Origin: Planctomycetaceae bacterium
GTDB taxonomy: Bacteria; Planctomycetota; Planctomycetia; Pirellulales; Thermoguttaceae
Direction of reading: 5' to 3'
Assembly (NCBI GenBank): GCA_031288765.1
Contig: JAITQV010000079.1
Location: forward strand, 1-7,213
Length of the DNA: 7,213 nt
The position numbers were made by a program, and so were the translations under genes. Shown in pieces: positions 1 through 5,303 of this stretch. The notes under the pieces were generated by a model. That model was not told where the DNA came from and ran no database searches. It worked only from the letters and a program-made list of their open reading frames with translations. Each line of letters starts with the position of its first letter. Within the stretch, counting starts at the first letter, position 1.

Positions 1-5
1 CGCGC

Positions 6-113
6 GGGGGCACAACTGCGCCGTCTGGGGGCACAACTGCGCCGTCTGGGGGCACAACTGCGCCGTCTGGAGGCACAACTGCGCCGTCTGGGGGGGCAAC
101 TGCGCCGCTCGTT
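6..113. repeat. 21-bp tandem repeat, five copies, at the window edge
   Basis: The unit containing CACAACTGCGCC recurs every 21 bp (cores begin at 11, 32, 53 and 74). A fifth, degenerate copy begins near 95, where CA has become GG. The period is a multiple of three, so the array is open in several frames. On the plus strand it reads as the heptad T-T-A-P-S-G-G and ends at a TAG at 114-116. On the minus strand it reads as D-G-A-V-V-P-P or Q-T-A-Q-L-C-P. One of the two visible substitutions (GGG to GGA at 69-71) is silent in the plus frame. It could be the low-complexity tail of a gene that begins left of the window, or a non-coding satellite. The array is cut by the window edge, so its full length is unknown. 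Confidence 0.85.
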
Positions 114-151
114 TAGGCAAATGTGTCGTCCGAAGACAACAAGGAATCAGA

Positions 152-270
152 TTAGTTAATAGTTTATAGTTTACAGTTAATAATGAAGACGCAAGCGGAA
201 TTATTGCCGCAAGGTATTGAATCCGCTTGTGTTCTCCGTTATTAACTATTCACTACTCACTATTAACTAA
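152..270. repeat. MITE-like element with 32-bp terminal inverted repeats
   Basis: The 32-bp arms 152-183 and 239-270 are inverted copies. The outer 12 bases (TTAGTTAATAGT) and the inner 8 (GTTAATAA) match perfectly, and the 12 bases between them diverge. Inside them lies a second inverted pair, GCAAGCGGA at 191-199 against TCCGCTTGTG at 222-231, around a GCCGC-containing loop. The whole unit can fold into one long hairpin with an AT-rich base and a GC-rich upper stem. It has no coding capacity. Similar AT-rich motifs of the TTAACTATTCACTATT type are common as dispersed intergenic repeats in several bacterial groups, which is established knowledge in general. Mobility of this copy is inference. 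No clear target-site duplication is visible. Confidence 0.7.
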
Positions 271-283
271 AAAGCCGGTTCCC

Positions 284-328
284 GCCGTCGCAACCGCTTT
301 TGCAAGCGGTTGCCTGCCTGATGACGGC
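284..328. repeat. Strong hairpin with one-sided bulge
   Basis: A perfect 10-bp stem, GCAACCGCTT (290-299) with AAGCGGTTGC (304-313), closes a TTGC tetraloop. Directly outside it GCCGTC (284-289) pairs with GACGGC (323-328), leaving a 9-nt bulge on the 3' side only. An alternative outer pairing exists between AAGCCG (272-277) and CGGCTT (325-330). No T-run follows, so it is not a typical intrinsic terminator. It may be a REP-like palindrome or part of a structured RNA. No gene is adjacent. Confidence 0.6.
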
Positions 329-407
329 TTACCTGAGGGTCACAAACTTCTACCGGAAACTCCAATAGAATGAATTATCATAGATTACATTCTTATATTA
401 TGCAAAA

Positions 408-452
408 AACCGGAATGAAAAAAAATGAAAAATAAGAAAAAGTATTCCGGTT
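408..452. repeat. 9-bp inverted repeat with long A-rich loop
   Basis: AACCGGAAT (408-416) pairs perfectly with ATTCCGGTT (444-452). The 27-nt loop between them is almost entirely A with a few G and T on the plus strand. There is no T-run after the stem on either strand and no gene nearby. The function is not evident; it may be another dispersed palindrome of the kind seen elsewhere in this intergenic region. Confidence 0.45.
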
Positions 453-455
453 ATT

Positions 456-700
456 TCAAATATACCGTATTACCGCAACCCAAAAATCCGATACCAAACC
501 CCAAAACAGTATTTCGCCGAAACTTTCCGGCAACTCCTTACCTTTTTTCAAAATTTTGATAAAATAAAGCCGGTTTTCAAAAAAGAGTCCGAAAAAACGT
601 CCCAAAAGATGATCGCAACCGCCGAAAAAATTTATATTTATTCAGTCCTTTGTTAAACAATGACGCAAGAAAACCTCCCTTTTCCGCCGGATTTTTTCCT
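456..700. other. Gene-free AT-rich stretch
   Basis: I see no convincing coding region, RNA gene or promoter here. The only structure noted is an AT-rich imperfect inverted repeat, 542-553 against 574-585 (11 of 12 positions pair), of the kind expected by chance in A/T-run-rich DNA. The GCCGG/CCGGC words scattered through it resemble those in the palindromes on either side. Confidence 0.5.
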
Positions 701-917
701 AAGCCCGTAGGGCGAGATGTGCATAACCGGCGGTGAAGCGCAGCGCAACCGCCGGATCAGACGTTCCTTTCCTCACAAAGCCCTGCAAGGGCGAGATTAT
801 GGTTGTGTTGATTGATAATCTCGCCCCGTGCGGGGCTTTGGGAGGTGTGGGAGATTCCGATCCGTAGGTTGCGCTTCGCTCCACCTACGGTTATGCACAT
901 CACACCCCTTGCGGGGT
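701..917. repeat. Composite nested palindromic element
   Basis: A perfect 12-bp inverted repeat, GATGTGCATAAC (716-727) and GTTATGCACATC (890-901), encloses three hairpins. The left hairpin (727-755) has arms CCGGCGGT and ACCGCCGG. The right hairpin (862-890) has arms CCGTAGGT and ACCTACGG. Both are 29 nt with a GCG...CGC inner stem, and they lie in mirror orientation. The central hairpin has an outer 8-bp stem (CAAAGCCC 776-783 with GGGCTTTG 833-840) and an inner 12-bp stem (GGGCGAGATTAT 789-800 with ATAATCTCGCCC 815-826) around a 14-nt loop. Small hairpins GCCC-GTA-GGGC (703-713) and ACCCC-TTGC-GGGGT (904-917) flank the unit. The word GGGCGAGAT occurs at both 710 and 789, so the element is modular. 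Minus-strand reading frames exist here but look like by-products of the palindromes. Confidence 0.8.
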
Positions 918-1011
918 TAAGATTCAGTATTAATAATGAAAACAAATCACTGAATAGATACAAAAAATTTTGAATTTCCGGTTTTGAAAGATTGCTGATT
1001 TATCGTGTGTT

Positions 1012-1031
1012 TTATAACGATTCGTTATAAT
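1012..1031. promoter_or_regulatory. Operator-like palindrome over a -10 box, upstream of the CorA-like gene
   Basis: TTATAACGATTCGTTATAA (1012-1030) is a perfect 9-1-9 palindrome. Its right half runs into TATAAT (1026-1031), a consensus -10 hexamer about 42 nt before the GTG start at 1074. No good -35 hexamer stands at 16-18 bp, so the promoter itself is uncertain. A dyad over a -10 box is the usual arrangement for a repressor site. The regulator is unknown. Confidence 0.5.
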
Positions 1032-1073
1032 TTTTAGAAGTTTCAAATTCACCAACTAACAAACAAAAGTTCT

Positions 1074-2006
1074 GTGCGAAAAAATTTTGATATTATTGAC
1101 GGGCGGCTTCAACCGGTTGAGAATGAAAACTCAAAAATTCAAGTGTTTGTCAGTCCGAATGAAACGGAACGGCTTTATCTTATTGGGGAGTTGAGTTTGG
1201 ACGAACACACTTTGAGCAGTGCGTTGGACCCGGACGAATTATCGCGGGTTGAGTTTGAACCGACGCATATTGCCGTTATCTTCAAACGCCCTCGGCATTA
1301 TTCGGAGGGCGACGATTTTTTATTTCGGGTTTCTTCGTTGGGGCTTTATCTTTTCAATGACCGGCTTATAGCGGTGATGAGTGATGATATTACTTTTTTT
1401 GATCGGGGCAAGGATGTTTCCAATATTACGGGCGGACTTCACGAATTGTTATTGCGGCTTATTGCCCGTTCCATTTCCCAATTTTTAGGACATATTCGGG
1501 CAATCAGTATGATTGTGGACGAACTGGAAAAGAAACTCGAAACAACAATGAGTAATAAACATTTGCTTCATTTGTTCAAATTGAGCCAAAGTCTGACATA
1601 TTATTTAAGTGCAATTTCCACCAACGGTGTTTTAATTGATAAATTGCGGGGTTATTCGGGCAAGATCGGTTTTACGCCGGAACACAACGAGTTGCTGGAA
1701 GACTTGAATGTTGACAACACTCAATGTTTTAAGCAAGCGGAGATTTATTCGGTGATTATGGCGGGGATGATGGATGCTCGTGCTTCGGTGGTCAGCAACA
1801 ATCTGAACATGTTGATGAAGCAGTTAACGGTGTTATCGATAGTATTTCTTCCGTTGAATGTGATAGCGAGTATATTCGGCATGTCGGAATACACGGCGTT
1901 TACGCAACCGGTTCCGTGGCCTATTTCTTATTCGTTGTTTGCGTTGGCGTTGATTGGCATCGGTTATTTAACTTATGGAATTTTGAGACGTACCGGTCTT
2001 GATTGA
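1074..2006 (+). CDS. CorA-family divalent cation transporter-like protein, GMS variant
   Basis: This 310-residue protein has CorA architecture: a soluble N-terminal domain with mixed strands (about 1-120), long helices rich in charged residues (about 125-245), and two C-terminal membrane segments (about 250-270 and 283-304) with a short extracytoplasmic loop. CorA proteins are homopentameric inner-membrane channels that carry Mg2+, and in some branches Co2+, Ni2+ or Zn2+. The hallmark Gly-Met-Asn after the first membrane helix, part of the ion selectivity filter, reads G269-M270-S271 here. The usual acidic MPE-type loop is replaced by EYTAFTQPVPWP. Ion specificity is therefore open, and no gene symbol is assigned. 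The start is GTG at 1074; no ATG gives a better N-terminus and no Shine-Dalgarno sequence is visible. The gene stands alone, behind the 1012-1031 palindrome, and converges on def. The family call is confident; the function as a Mg2+ transporter is inference. Confidence 0.85.
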   Translation: MRKNFDIIDGRLQPVENENSKIQVFVSPNETERLYLIGELSLDEHTLSSALDPDELSRVEFEPTHIAVIFKRPRHYSEGDDFLFRVSSLGLYLFNDRLIAVMSDDITFFDRGKDVSNITGGLHELLLRLIARSISQFLGHIRAISMIVDELEKKLETTMSNKHLLHLFKLSQSLTYYLSAISTNGVLIDKLRGYSGKIGFTPEHNELLEDLNVDNTQCFKQAEIYSVIMAGMMDARASVVSNNLNMLMKQLTVLSIVFLPLNVIASIFGMSEYTAFTQPVPWPISYSLFALALIGIGYLTYGILRRTGLD

Positions 2007-2026
2007 CAACATACTAAGGCGGGAAG

Positions 2027-2048
2027 TCTGCAGATGACGCAGATTTTT
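2027..2048 (+). terminator. Possible weak intrinsic terminator after the CorA-like gene
   Basis: TCTGC (2027-2031) pairs with GCAGA (2039-2043) around a 7-nt loop and is followed directly by TTTTT (2044-2048). It lies 20 nt after the stop, in the short gap between two convergent genes. The 5-bp stem is short, so termination may be inefficient. Confidence 0.4.
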
Positions 2049-2066
2049 ACATACTGATTTGTGTGT

Positions 2067-2648
2067 TTAACAGCGCAGACGTTCAAGTTCTTTGAGTTCT
2101 TGAATGATTTCGGTTTCGGAAGGAATGAACCCGCGGCGTTGATTACTGGCAAACACCGTTTTCAATTCTTCCAATTCTTCTTTGATTTCGAGAAGAGCGG
2201 TTTGGGAAAGCCGATCAATAAATCCAATACCGTCCAAATGGTCTGTTTCGTGTTGAACAATTCGAGCCGGATACCCTGCCCATTGGAAATGTTGGAGATC
2301 GCCGTTGAGGGCAATGGATTCAACATCAATAAATTCCGGTCGAATCACTTCGGCGTGAATATCGGGAAAACTCAGACAACCTTCATTTTCTTTTGATTTA
2401 CCGCTTTTTTGGAGAATAATCGGATTGATGAAAACGTATTCTTCTTCCTTTTTTTCGGGGTCGCCGGACGGATTCATAACAAAAAGCCGGTAAGGTAAAC
2501 CGACCTGATTGGCAGCCAAACCAACTCCTTGGGTGTCGTACATCGTTTGAAACATTTCTGCAATAATATCACGCAACCCCTGATCTATCTTTTGAATCGG
2601 TTTACATTTGTACTTTAAAACCGGATGCGGATAACTTAATACTTTCAC
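2067..2648 (-). CDS. def: Peptide deformylase
   Basis: Peptide deformylase removes the formyl group from the N-terminal methionine of nascent proteins at the ribosome exit, and is a metallo-hydrolase normally loaded with Fe2+. All three family motifs are intact: GVGLAANQ at residues 41-48, EGCLS at 89-93, and HETDH at 133-137. The metal ligands are Cys91, His133 and His137, and Glu134 is the catalytic base. The length of 193 residues is normal, with an Arg/Glu-rich helical C-terminal extension after about residue 150. The start is GTG at 2648, giving the typical MKVLSYPHPVLK N-terminus. No Shine-Dalgarno sequence is visible upstream. A good promoter lies about 130 nt upstream (2777-2804). The gene is monocistronic here; the formyltransferase gene fmt, a frequent partner of def, is not adjacent. 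The identification is near certain. Confidence 0.97.
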   Translation of the reverse strand: MKVLSYPHPVLKYKCKPIQKIDQGLRDIIAEMFQTMYDTQGVGLAANQVGLPYRLFVMNPSGDPEKKEEEYVFINPIILQKSGKSKENEGCLSFPDIHAEVIRPEFIDVESIALNGDLQHFQWAGYPARIVQHETDHLDGIGFIDRLSQTALLEIKEELEELKTVFASNQRRGFIPSETEIIQELKELERLRC

Positions 2649-2776
2649 GGTAATAGATTAAAAATTAGTTCGGATGATTCAAATAAAACAATTCCGGTTT
2701 CCGGCGTCATTTCTCATTGAAACACGGCAATCATGGATTTTGTAACGTGCAAAACAACCTGCAAACAACACCGTCA

Positions 2777-2804
2777 ATAATATAACAAAGTCCGGCAATG
2801 TCAA
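2777..2804 (-). promoter_or_regulatory. Sigma-70-type promoter for def
   Basis: On the minus strand a perfect -35 TTGACA (2804-2799) is followed by a 16-bp spacer and TATTAT (2782-2777), a 5/6 match to the -10 consensus. Transcription would begin near 2770, giving a 5' leader of about 120 nt before the def GTG. No riboswitch-like structure was recognised in that leader. Confidence 0.6.
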
Positions 2805-2876
2805 TCAGGGGCTGTCATTTTCAGGATAATACTTTACGTCATAAACCAAAAGAAGAAGGGCAACCGTCTATTTTTA

Positions 2877-2911
2877 TTAACCACAAAATACACGGAACAC
2901 ACGGAAATTAA
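2877..2911. repeat. Short intergenic repeat of the CACGGA type
   Basis: The segment is bounded by TTAA on both sides and contains two near-copies of ACACGGAA (2890-2897 and 2899-2906) after a CCACAAAA block. Such CCACAGA/CACGGA-like strings are frequently seen as dispersed intergenic repeats in bacterial genomes; that is a recollection of a pattern, not a search result. Only one copy is visible in this window. Confidence 0.4.
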
Positions 2912-2940
2912 CAAATTAATGATCACAAGTTTATTTTTTG

Positions 2941-2984
2941 AGGATACAAAATGAATACAATAATAAAAAATATTTTTGTGTCCT
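2941..2984. repeat. 11-bp inverted repeat between queG and def
   Basis: AGGATACAAAA (2941-2951) pairs with TTTTGTGTCCT (2974-2984), with a single G-T position, around a 22-nt AT-only-rich loop. It lies about 50 bp past the queG stop, between two genes on the same strand. It could help end the queG operon transcript, but no T-run follows the stem on the minus strand, so it is not a standard terminator. Confidence 0.4.
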
Positions 2985-3035
2985 AATTTTCTATAAATAA
3001 ACTAACCTTAAAGTTGTACGTAAACATTATTACGG

Positions 3036-4001
3036 TTATCGAAACATCCGTTCAAGCGGTGATCCGGTAATAATACGGCGAAGTGTTTCGGTATTCAATG
3101 ATTTCGGATCGACGGTTCCTTCCGGTATTGCCGGAGAATTTCTGTTATAGGGACAAATATTCACACAAATATCGCAACCGAAAAAATGCCGGTTAAGCTT
3201 TTCCTGAATTTCCGCCGGAATTTCGCCGCGATGTTCAATTGTCCAGTAATTCAGGCAACGGTGTGCGTCAAGAACAAACGGTCTCACCAACGCTCCGGTC
3301 GGACATGTTGTCAGACATCGGCGGCAATTGTTGCACGAAATAGTTGTCCCAACCTTAGAATCAACAGGTTCGGCAGAATTAAAATCCGTACCGGAATTTG
3401 CCGAACCGGAGTTGGTAATATTGTTGGTAATATTGTTGGTAATATTAGCGTTCACATATTTTTCCGTTTTTTCCGTTTGTAAATATTCTGTTGAAAGAAA
3501 CGCTGCCAGAAAAATTTTTGAACCGTATTTAGGATTGATCAACAAAGTATTGTAACCGATTTGACCGAGACCGGCGTCTGCGGCAAATTGTTTTTCAAGA
3601 ATCGGAGCCGTGTCCACCACGCCGCGGCATCGACCATTGGGAAAAAGTTGATGATATTTAACCGCAAGTTTCCGAAGCCGTTGCCGAATCCAATCGTGAT
3701 AATCAATTCCCCGCGCATATTCCGCAACACCTTTGAGTTGCCGGACGGGATGTTCTTCGCTTCCGAGAACAGTTGCAAACGACACGCCAAGCATCAGAAC
3801 CGAACGGACGCCGCGTAACACAAAACCGGGATGTTTCCGGGCAAACCGTTTTTCCGCAAGATGATTCATTCCGGCGTGTTGCCCCGCATCAATCCAATGT
3901 TCAAACGCATCAAACGTTTTCGGCTGTTCCGCCGGCGCAACACCGCAGAGTTCAAAACCAAGTTCAAATGCCGCCGATTTTAATTCGTCAGTCGCGCTCA
4001 T
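3036..4001 (-). CDS. queG: Epoxyqueuosine reductase QueG, short form with an Asn-rich insert
   Basis: QueG is the cytosolic cobalamin- and Fe-S-dependent enzyme that reduces epoxyqueuosine to queuosine at the tRNA wobble position, the last step of queuosine synthesis. Numbering is for the 321-residue protein from ATG 4001. The catalytic-Asp motif VDTAPILEKQF is at about 129-139 (Asp130). Two 4Fe-4S cysteine sets are visible: CNNCRRCLTTCP (Cys223, 226, 229, 233) and Cys249 (in CLNYWTIE) with CDICVNICP (Cys276, 279, 283). The family's GLGWIGKNT reads GLGQIGYNT. About 35 residues at 181-220 form a low-complexity insert with NITN repeats. The protein ends at GSPLERMFR, without the C-terminal HEAT-like domain of longer QueG proteins. 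A TTG at 4034 would add 11 residues, but ATG 4001 gives the usual N-terminus; neither start has a Shine-Dalgarno sequence. The ATG overlaps the preceding gene by 14 nt, so co-transcription is likely. Confidence 0.93.
   Translation of the reverse strand: MSATDELKSAAFELGFELCGVAPAEQPKTFDAFEHWIDAGQHAGMNHLAEKRFARKHPGFVLRGVRSVLMLGVSFATVLGSEEHPVRQLKGVAEYARGIDYHDWIRQRLRKLAVKYHQLFPNGRCRGVVDTAPILEKQFAADAGLGQIGYNTLLINPKYGSKIFLAAFLSTEYLQTEKTEKYVNANITNNITNNITNSGSANSGTDFNSAEPVDSKVGTTISCNNCRRCLTTCPTGALVRPFVLDAHRCLNYWTIEHRGEIPAEIQEKLNRHFFGCDICVNICPYNRNSPAIPEGTVDPKSLNTETLRRIITGSPLERMFR
3411..3446. repeat. Three perfect copies of a 12-bp tandem repeat inside queG
   Basis: GTTGGTAATATT is repeated at 3411-3422, 3423-3434 and 3435-3446. 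In the minus-strand reading frame it encodes NITN three times, inside the linker before the first Fe-S motif. Perfect identity at the DNA level suggests recent slippage, and the unit keeps the frame. Confidence 0.9.
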
Positions 4002-4734
4002 GATTTGAAGATCGGACAATTCCCGCTGTTTCAAGAAATGTCAATGTCGATTCCAAAGGACAATCCGTAAAACGGACAATCGGTTCCGCCGGAAATTCCA
4101 GCAACGAATTTTCAAACGATCTTTCATGCCGTCTTTCAACCGGAACTTCAAAAGAAATTTTATATGAAATTTTATACGGAATTTCAAACGGATTCTCAAT
4201 CGAAGGAACTAATTCCCCCAACGGTACAACCGCAAATAATTCGTCAAAAACATCGCCAAGATCAATTTTTTGATCATTCGTTGATTCTGCCAGTTCTAAC
4301 GGTGTTCCGGTATTCTCCGAGTTTTGTTCCGAAAAATTACGCAACGTCAAAACCGTAAGAAGAACAACAACAAAAATCACCGCCGCACTAATCCAAACCC
4401 GATTTTTGAACAAATAATTCCGCCAATGTCTTTTCCGGTAAATTTGTTGCGGGTTTAGTTGAGGATTTGTCAGATTATTCCGGCAACGGTTCCGGTGATT
4501 TGATGAAACACTATTATTATTGTTGCTGTTATTGGCGTTGTTGTTATCGGCGTTGTTGTTATCGGATTCGGTATCGGGAAAACGGAGTTCGAGTTCAAGT
4601 TTGAGCATGTCCGTATAGTATTCCCATAATTTCGGATTTCGCCGAATATACCACGCCGTCCAACCGTCAAGCGGTTGGGCGTGATCAAGAGCATGGTCAA
4701 TCCGGTTTATAAAATAATGTTCAATAAAGTTCAT
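3988..4734 (-). CDS. Single-pass membrane protein, putative anti-sigma factor
   Basis: I do not recognise the family. The 248-residue protein has a soluble N-terminal part (1-52, with WYIRRNPKLWEYY followed by the helix MLKLELELRF), an Asn-rich low-complexity linker (about 57-90), a basic stretch (100-112), one membrane segment (about 113-131), and a C-terminal domain of about 115 residues with a KIS/Y repeat near 187-195. A positive patch before the helix suggests that the N-terminus is cytoplasmic and the C-terminus outside. The N-terminal part loosely recalls the zinc-finger segment of anti-sigma factors, but it has no Cys or His pair. Its start lies 8 nt after the stop of the ECF sigma gene, and its end overlaps queG. 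Position and topology support an anti-sigma role; the sequence alone does not prove it. Several in-phase DNA repeats occur within the gene. Confidence 0.7.
   Translation of the reverse strand: MNFIEHYFINRIDHALDHAQPLDGWTAWYIRRNPKLWEYYTDMLKLELELRFPDTESDNNNADNNNANNSNNNNSVSSNHRNRCRNNLTNPQLNPQQIYRKRHWRNYLFKNRVWISAAVIFVVVLLTVLTLRNFSEQNSENTGTPLELAESTNDQKIDLGDVFDELFAVVPLGELVPSIENPFEIPYKISYKISFEVPVERRHERSFENSLLEFPAEPIVRFTDCPLESTLTFLETAGIVRSSNHERD
4154..4189. repeat. 12-bp near-repeat within the putative anti-sigma gene
   Basis: GAAATTTTATAT (4154-4165) and GAAATTTTATAC (4166-4177) are adjacent near-identical units, followed by a degenerate third (4178-4189). They encode the YKIS-YKIS-FEV stretch of the extracytoplasmic domain. 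Confidence 0.6.
4534..4563. repeat. 15-bp direct repeat encoding the Asn-rich linker
   Basis: GGCGTTGTTGTTATC occurs twice in tandem (4534-4548 and 4549-4563), next to a TTGTTG/TTATTA-rich stretch from 4511. It encodes DNNNA units in the linker before the membrane segment. The period is a multiple of three, so the frame is kept. Confidence 0.85.
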
Positions 4735-4742
4735 AGGATTAA

Positions 4743-5303
4743 CTATAAAAACGGTTGAAGTTTTTTTCTGGCACGGTGAAGTTGAACTCGCACGGCGCCT
4801 TCATTTTTTCCGGTTTTTTCGGCAATCTGCGCCAACGGCAAATCTTCCCGATAGCGAAGTATAAGAATGGTCAATTCCTCCGGCGAAAGATGTTGTTCGG
4901 CAAGTTTCCAAATGTTTTGTTTTTCCTCCTCAATTTCGAGACGATTTTCCTGCTGTGTTACCGGTTCACTGAGTCCGTCCAGCGGCACCGTTTTTTTGCA
5001 ACGCTTTTCCGCAACCGCCATGCGAAACGCAATCCGGTGAAGCCAACCGGCAAGTTTTTCACCGGATTGAAGTTGCCCGATCATCTCAAACGCCCGTATC
5101 AATGTTCGTTGCGTTAATTCTTCCGCCAATTCCGAATTGAACGTAAACCGCAACAAAAACCGGTAAAGCGTTTCGCGATACCGATGGTCGATAACATCAA
5201 ACGCCGCCGTTTCGCCCAATCGAACACGATCAACCAATTCGGAATCAGCACAACTGTCGAAGGGAGACAACGCTCCCTTCACTTTGGTTTTCAATTGATT
5301 CAT
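4743..5303 (-). CDS. ECF-type RNA polymerase sigma factor
   Basis: This 186-residue protein has the two-domain layout of group 4 (ECF) sigma factors. Region 2 spans about 20-103 (DSELVDRVRLGETAAFDVI, then FNSELAEELTQRTLIRAFEMI, then LAGWLHRIAFRMAVAEKR) and would bind core polymerase and the -10 element. An acidic/Gln-rich linker follows (about 110-132). Region 4 spans about 135-184, with the helix-turn-helix LPLAQIAEKTGKNEGAVRVQLHRARKKL for the -35 element. There are no region 1 or 3 domains and no C-terminal extension. The ATG start overlaps the TGA of the upstream gene by four bases (ATGA), so translation is probably coupled. The membrane protein 8 nt downstream is the likely regulator. The subgroup cannot be assigned by eye. 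Confidence 0.95.
   Translation of the reverse strand: MNQLKTKVKGALSPFDSCADSELVDRVRLGETAAFDVIDHRYRETLYRFLLRFTFNSELAEELTQRTLIRAFEMIGQLQSGEKLAGWLHRIAFRMAVAEKRCKKTVPLDGLSEPVTQQENRLEIEEEKQNIWKLAEQHLSPEELTILILRYREDLPLAQIAEKTGKNEGAVRVQLHRARKKLQPFL

Noticed and set aside
1..116. CRISPR array
   Set aside because: The 21-bp units are directly adjacent with no variable spacers, so this is a simple tandem repeat.
699..963. Two overlapping minus-strand reading frames (61 and 68 codons) in the left intergenic region
   Set aside because: They lie across the composite palindrome at 701-917, so the open frames are explained by hairpin sequence. They show no family motifs and no ribosome binding site.
2061..2396. 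Plus-strand frame of 111 codons opposite def
   Set aside because: It is a Phe-rich antisense shadow of a fully conserved peptide deformylase gene.
3004..3034. Terminator after queG (CGTAA/TTACG stem and the AACCTTAAAGTT dyad)
   Set aside because: The stems are only five or six bases and no T-run follows directly on the minus strand, so a terminator call is not supported.
3186..4003. Several plus- and minus-strand frames of 75-98 codons over queG
   Set aside because: They are shadows of the queG frame, with compositions typical of antisense reading and no motif.
4002..4034. TTG start at 4034 for queG
   Set aside because: It adds 11 residues not typical of the family N-terminus and increases the overlap with the upstream gene. 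ATG 4001 is preferred, although neither has a Shine-Dalgarno sequence.
4755..5117. Plus-strand frame of 120 codons opposite the ECF sigma gene
   Set aside because: It is an antisense shadow. The sigma factor domains on the minus strand are unmistakable.
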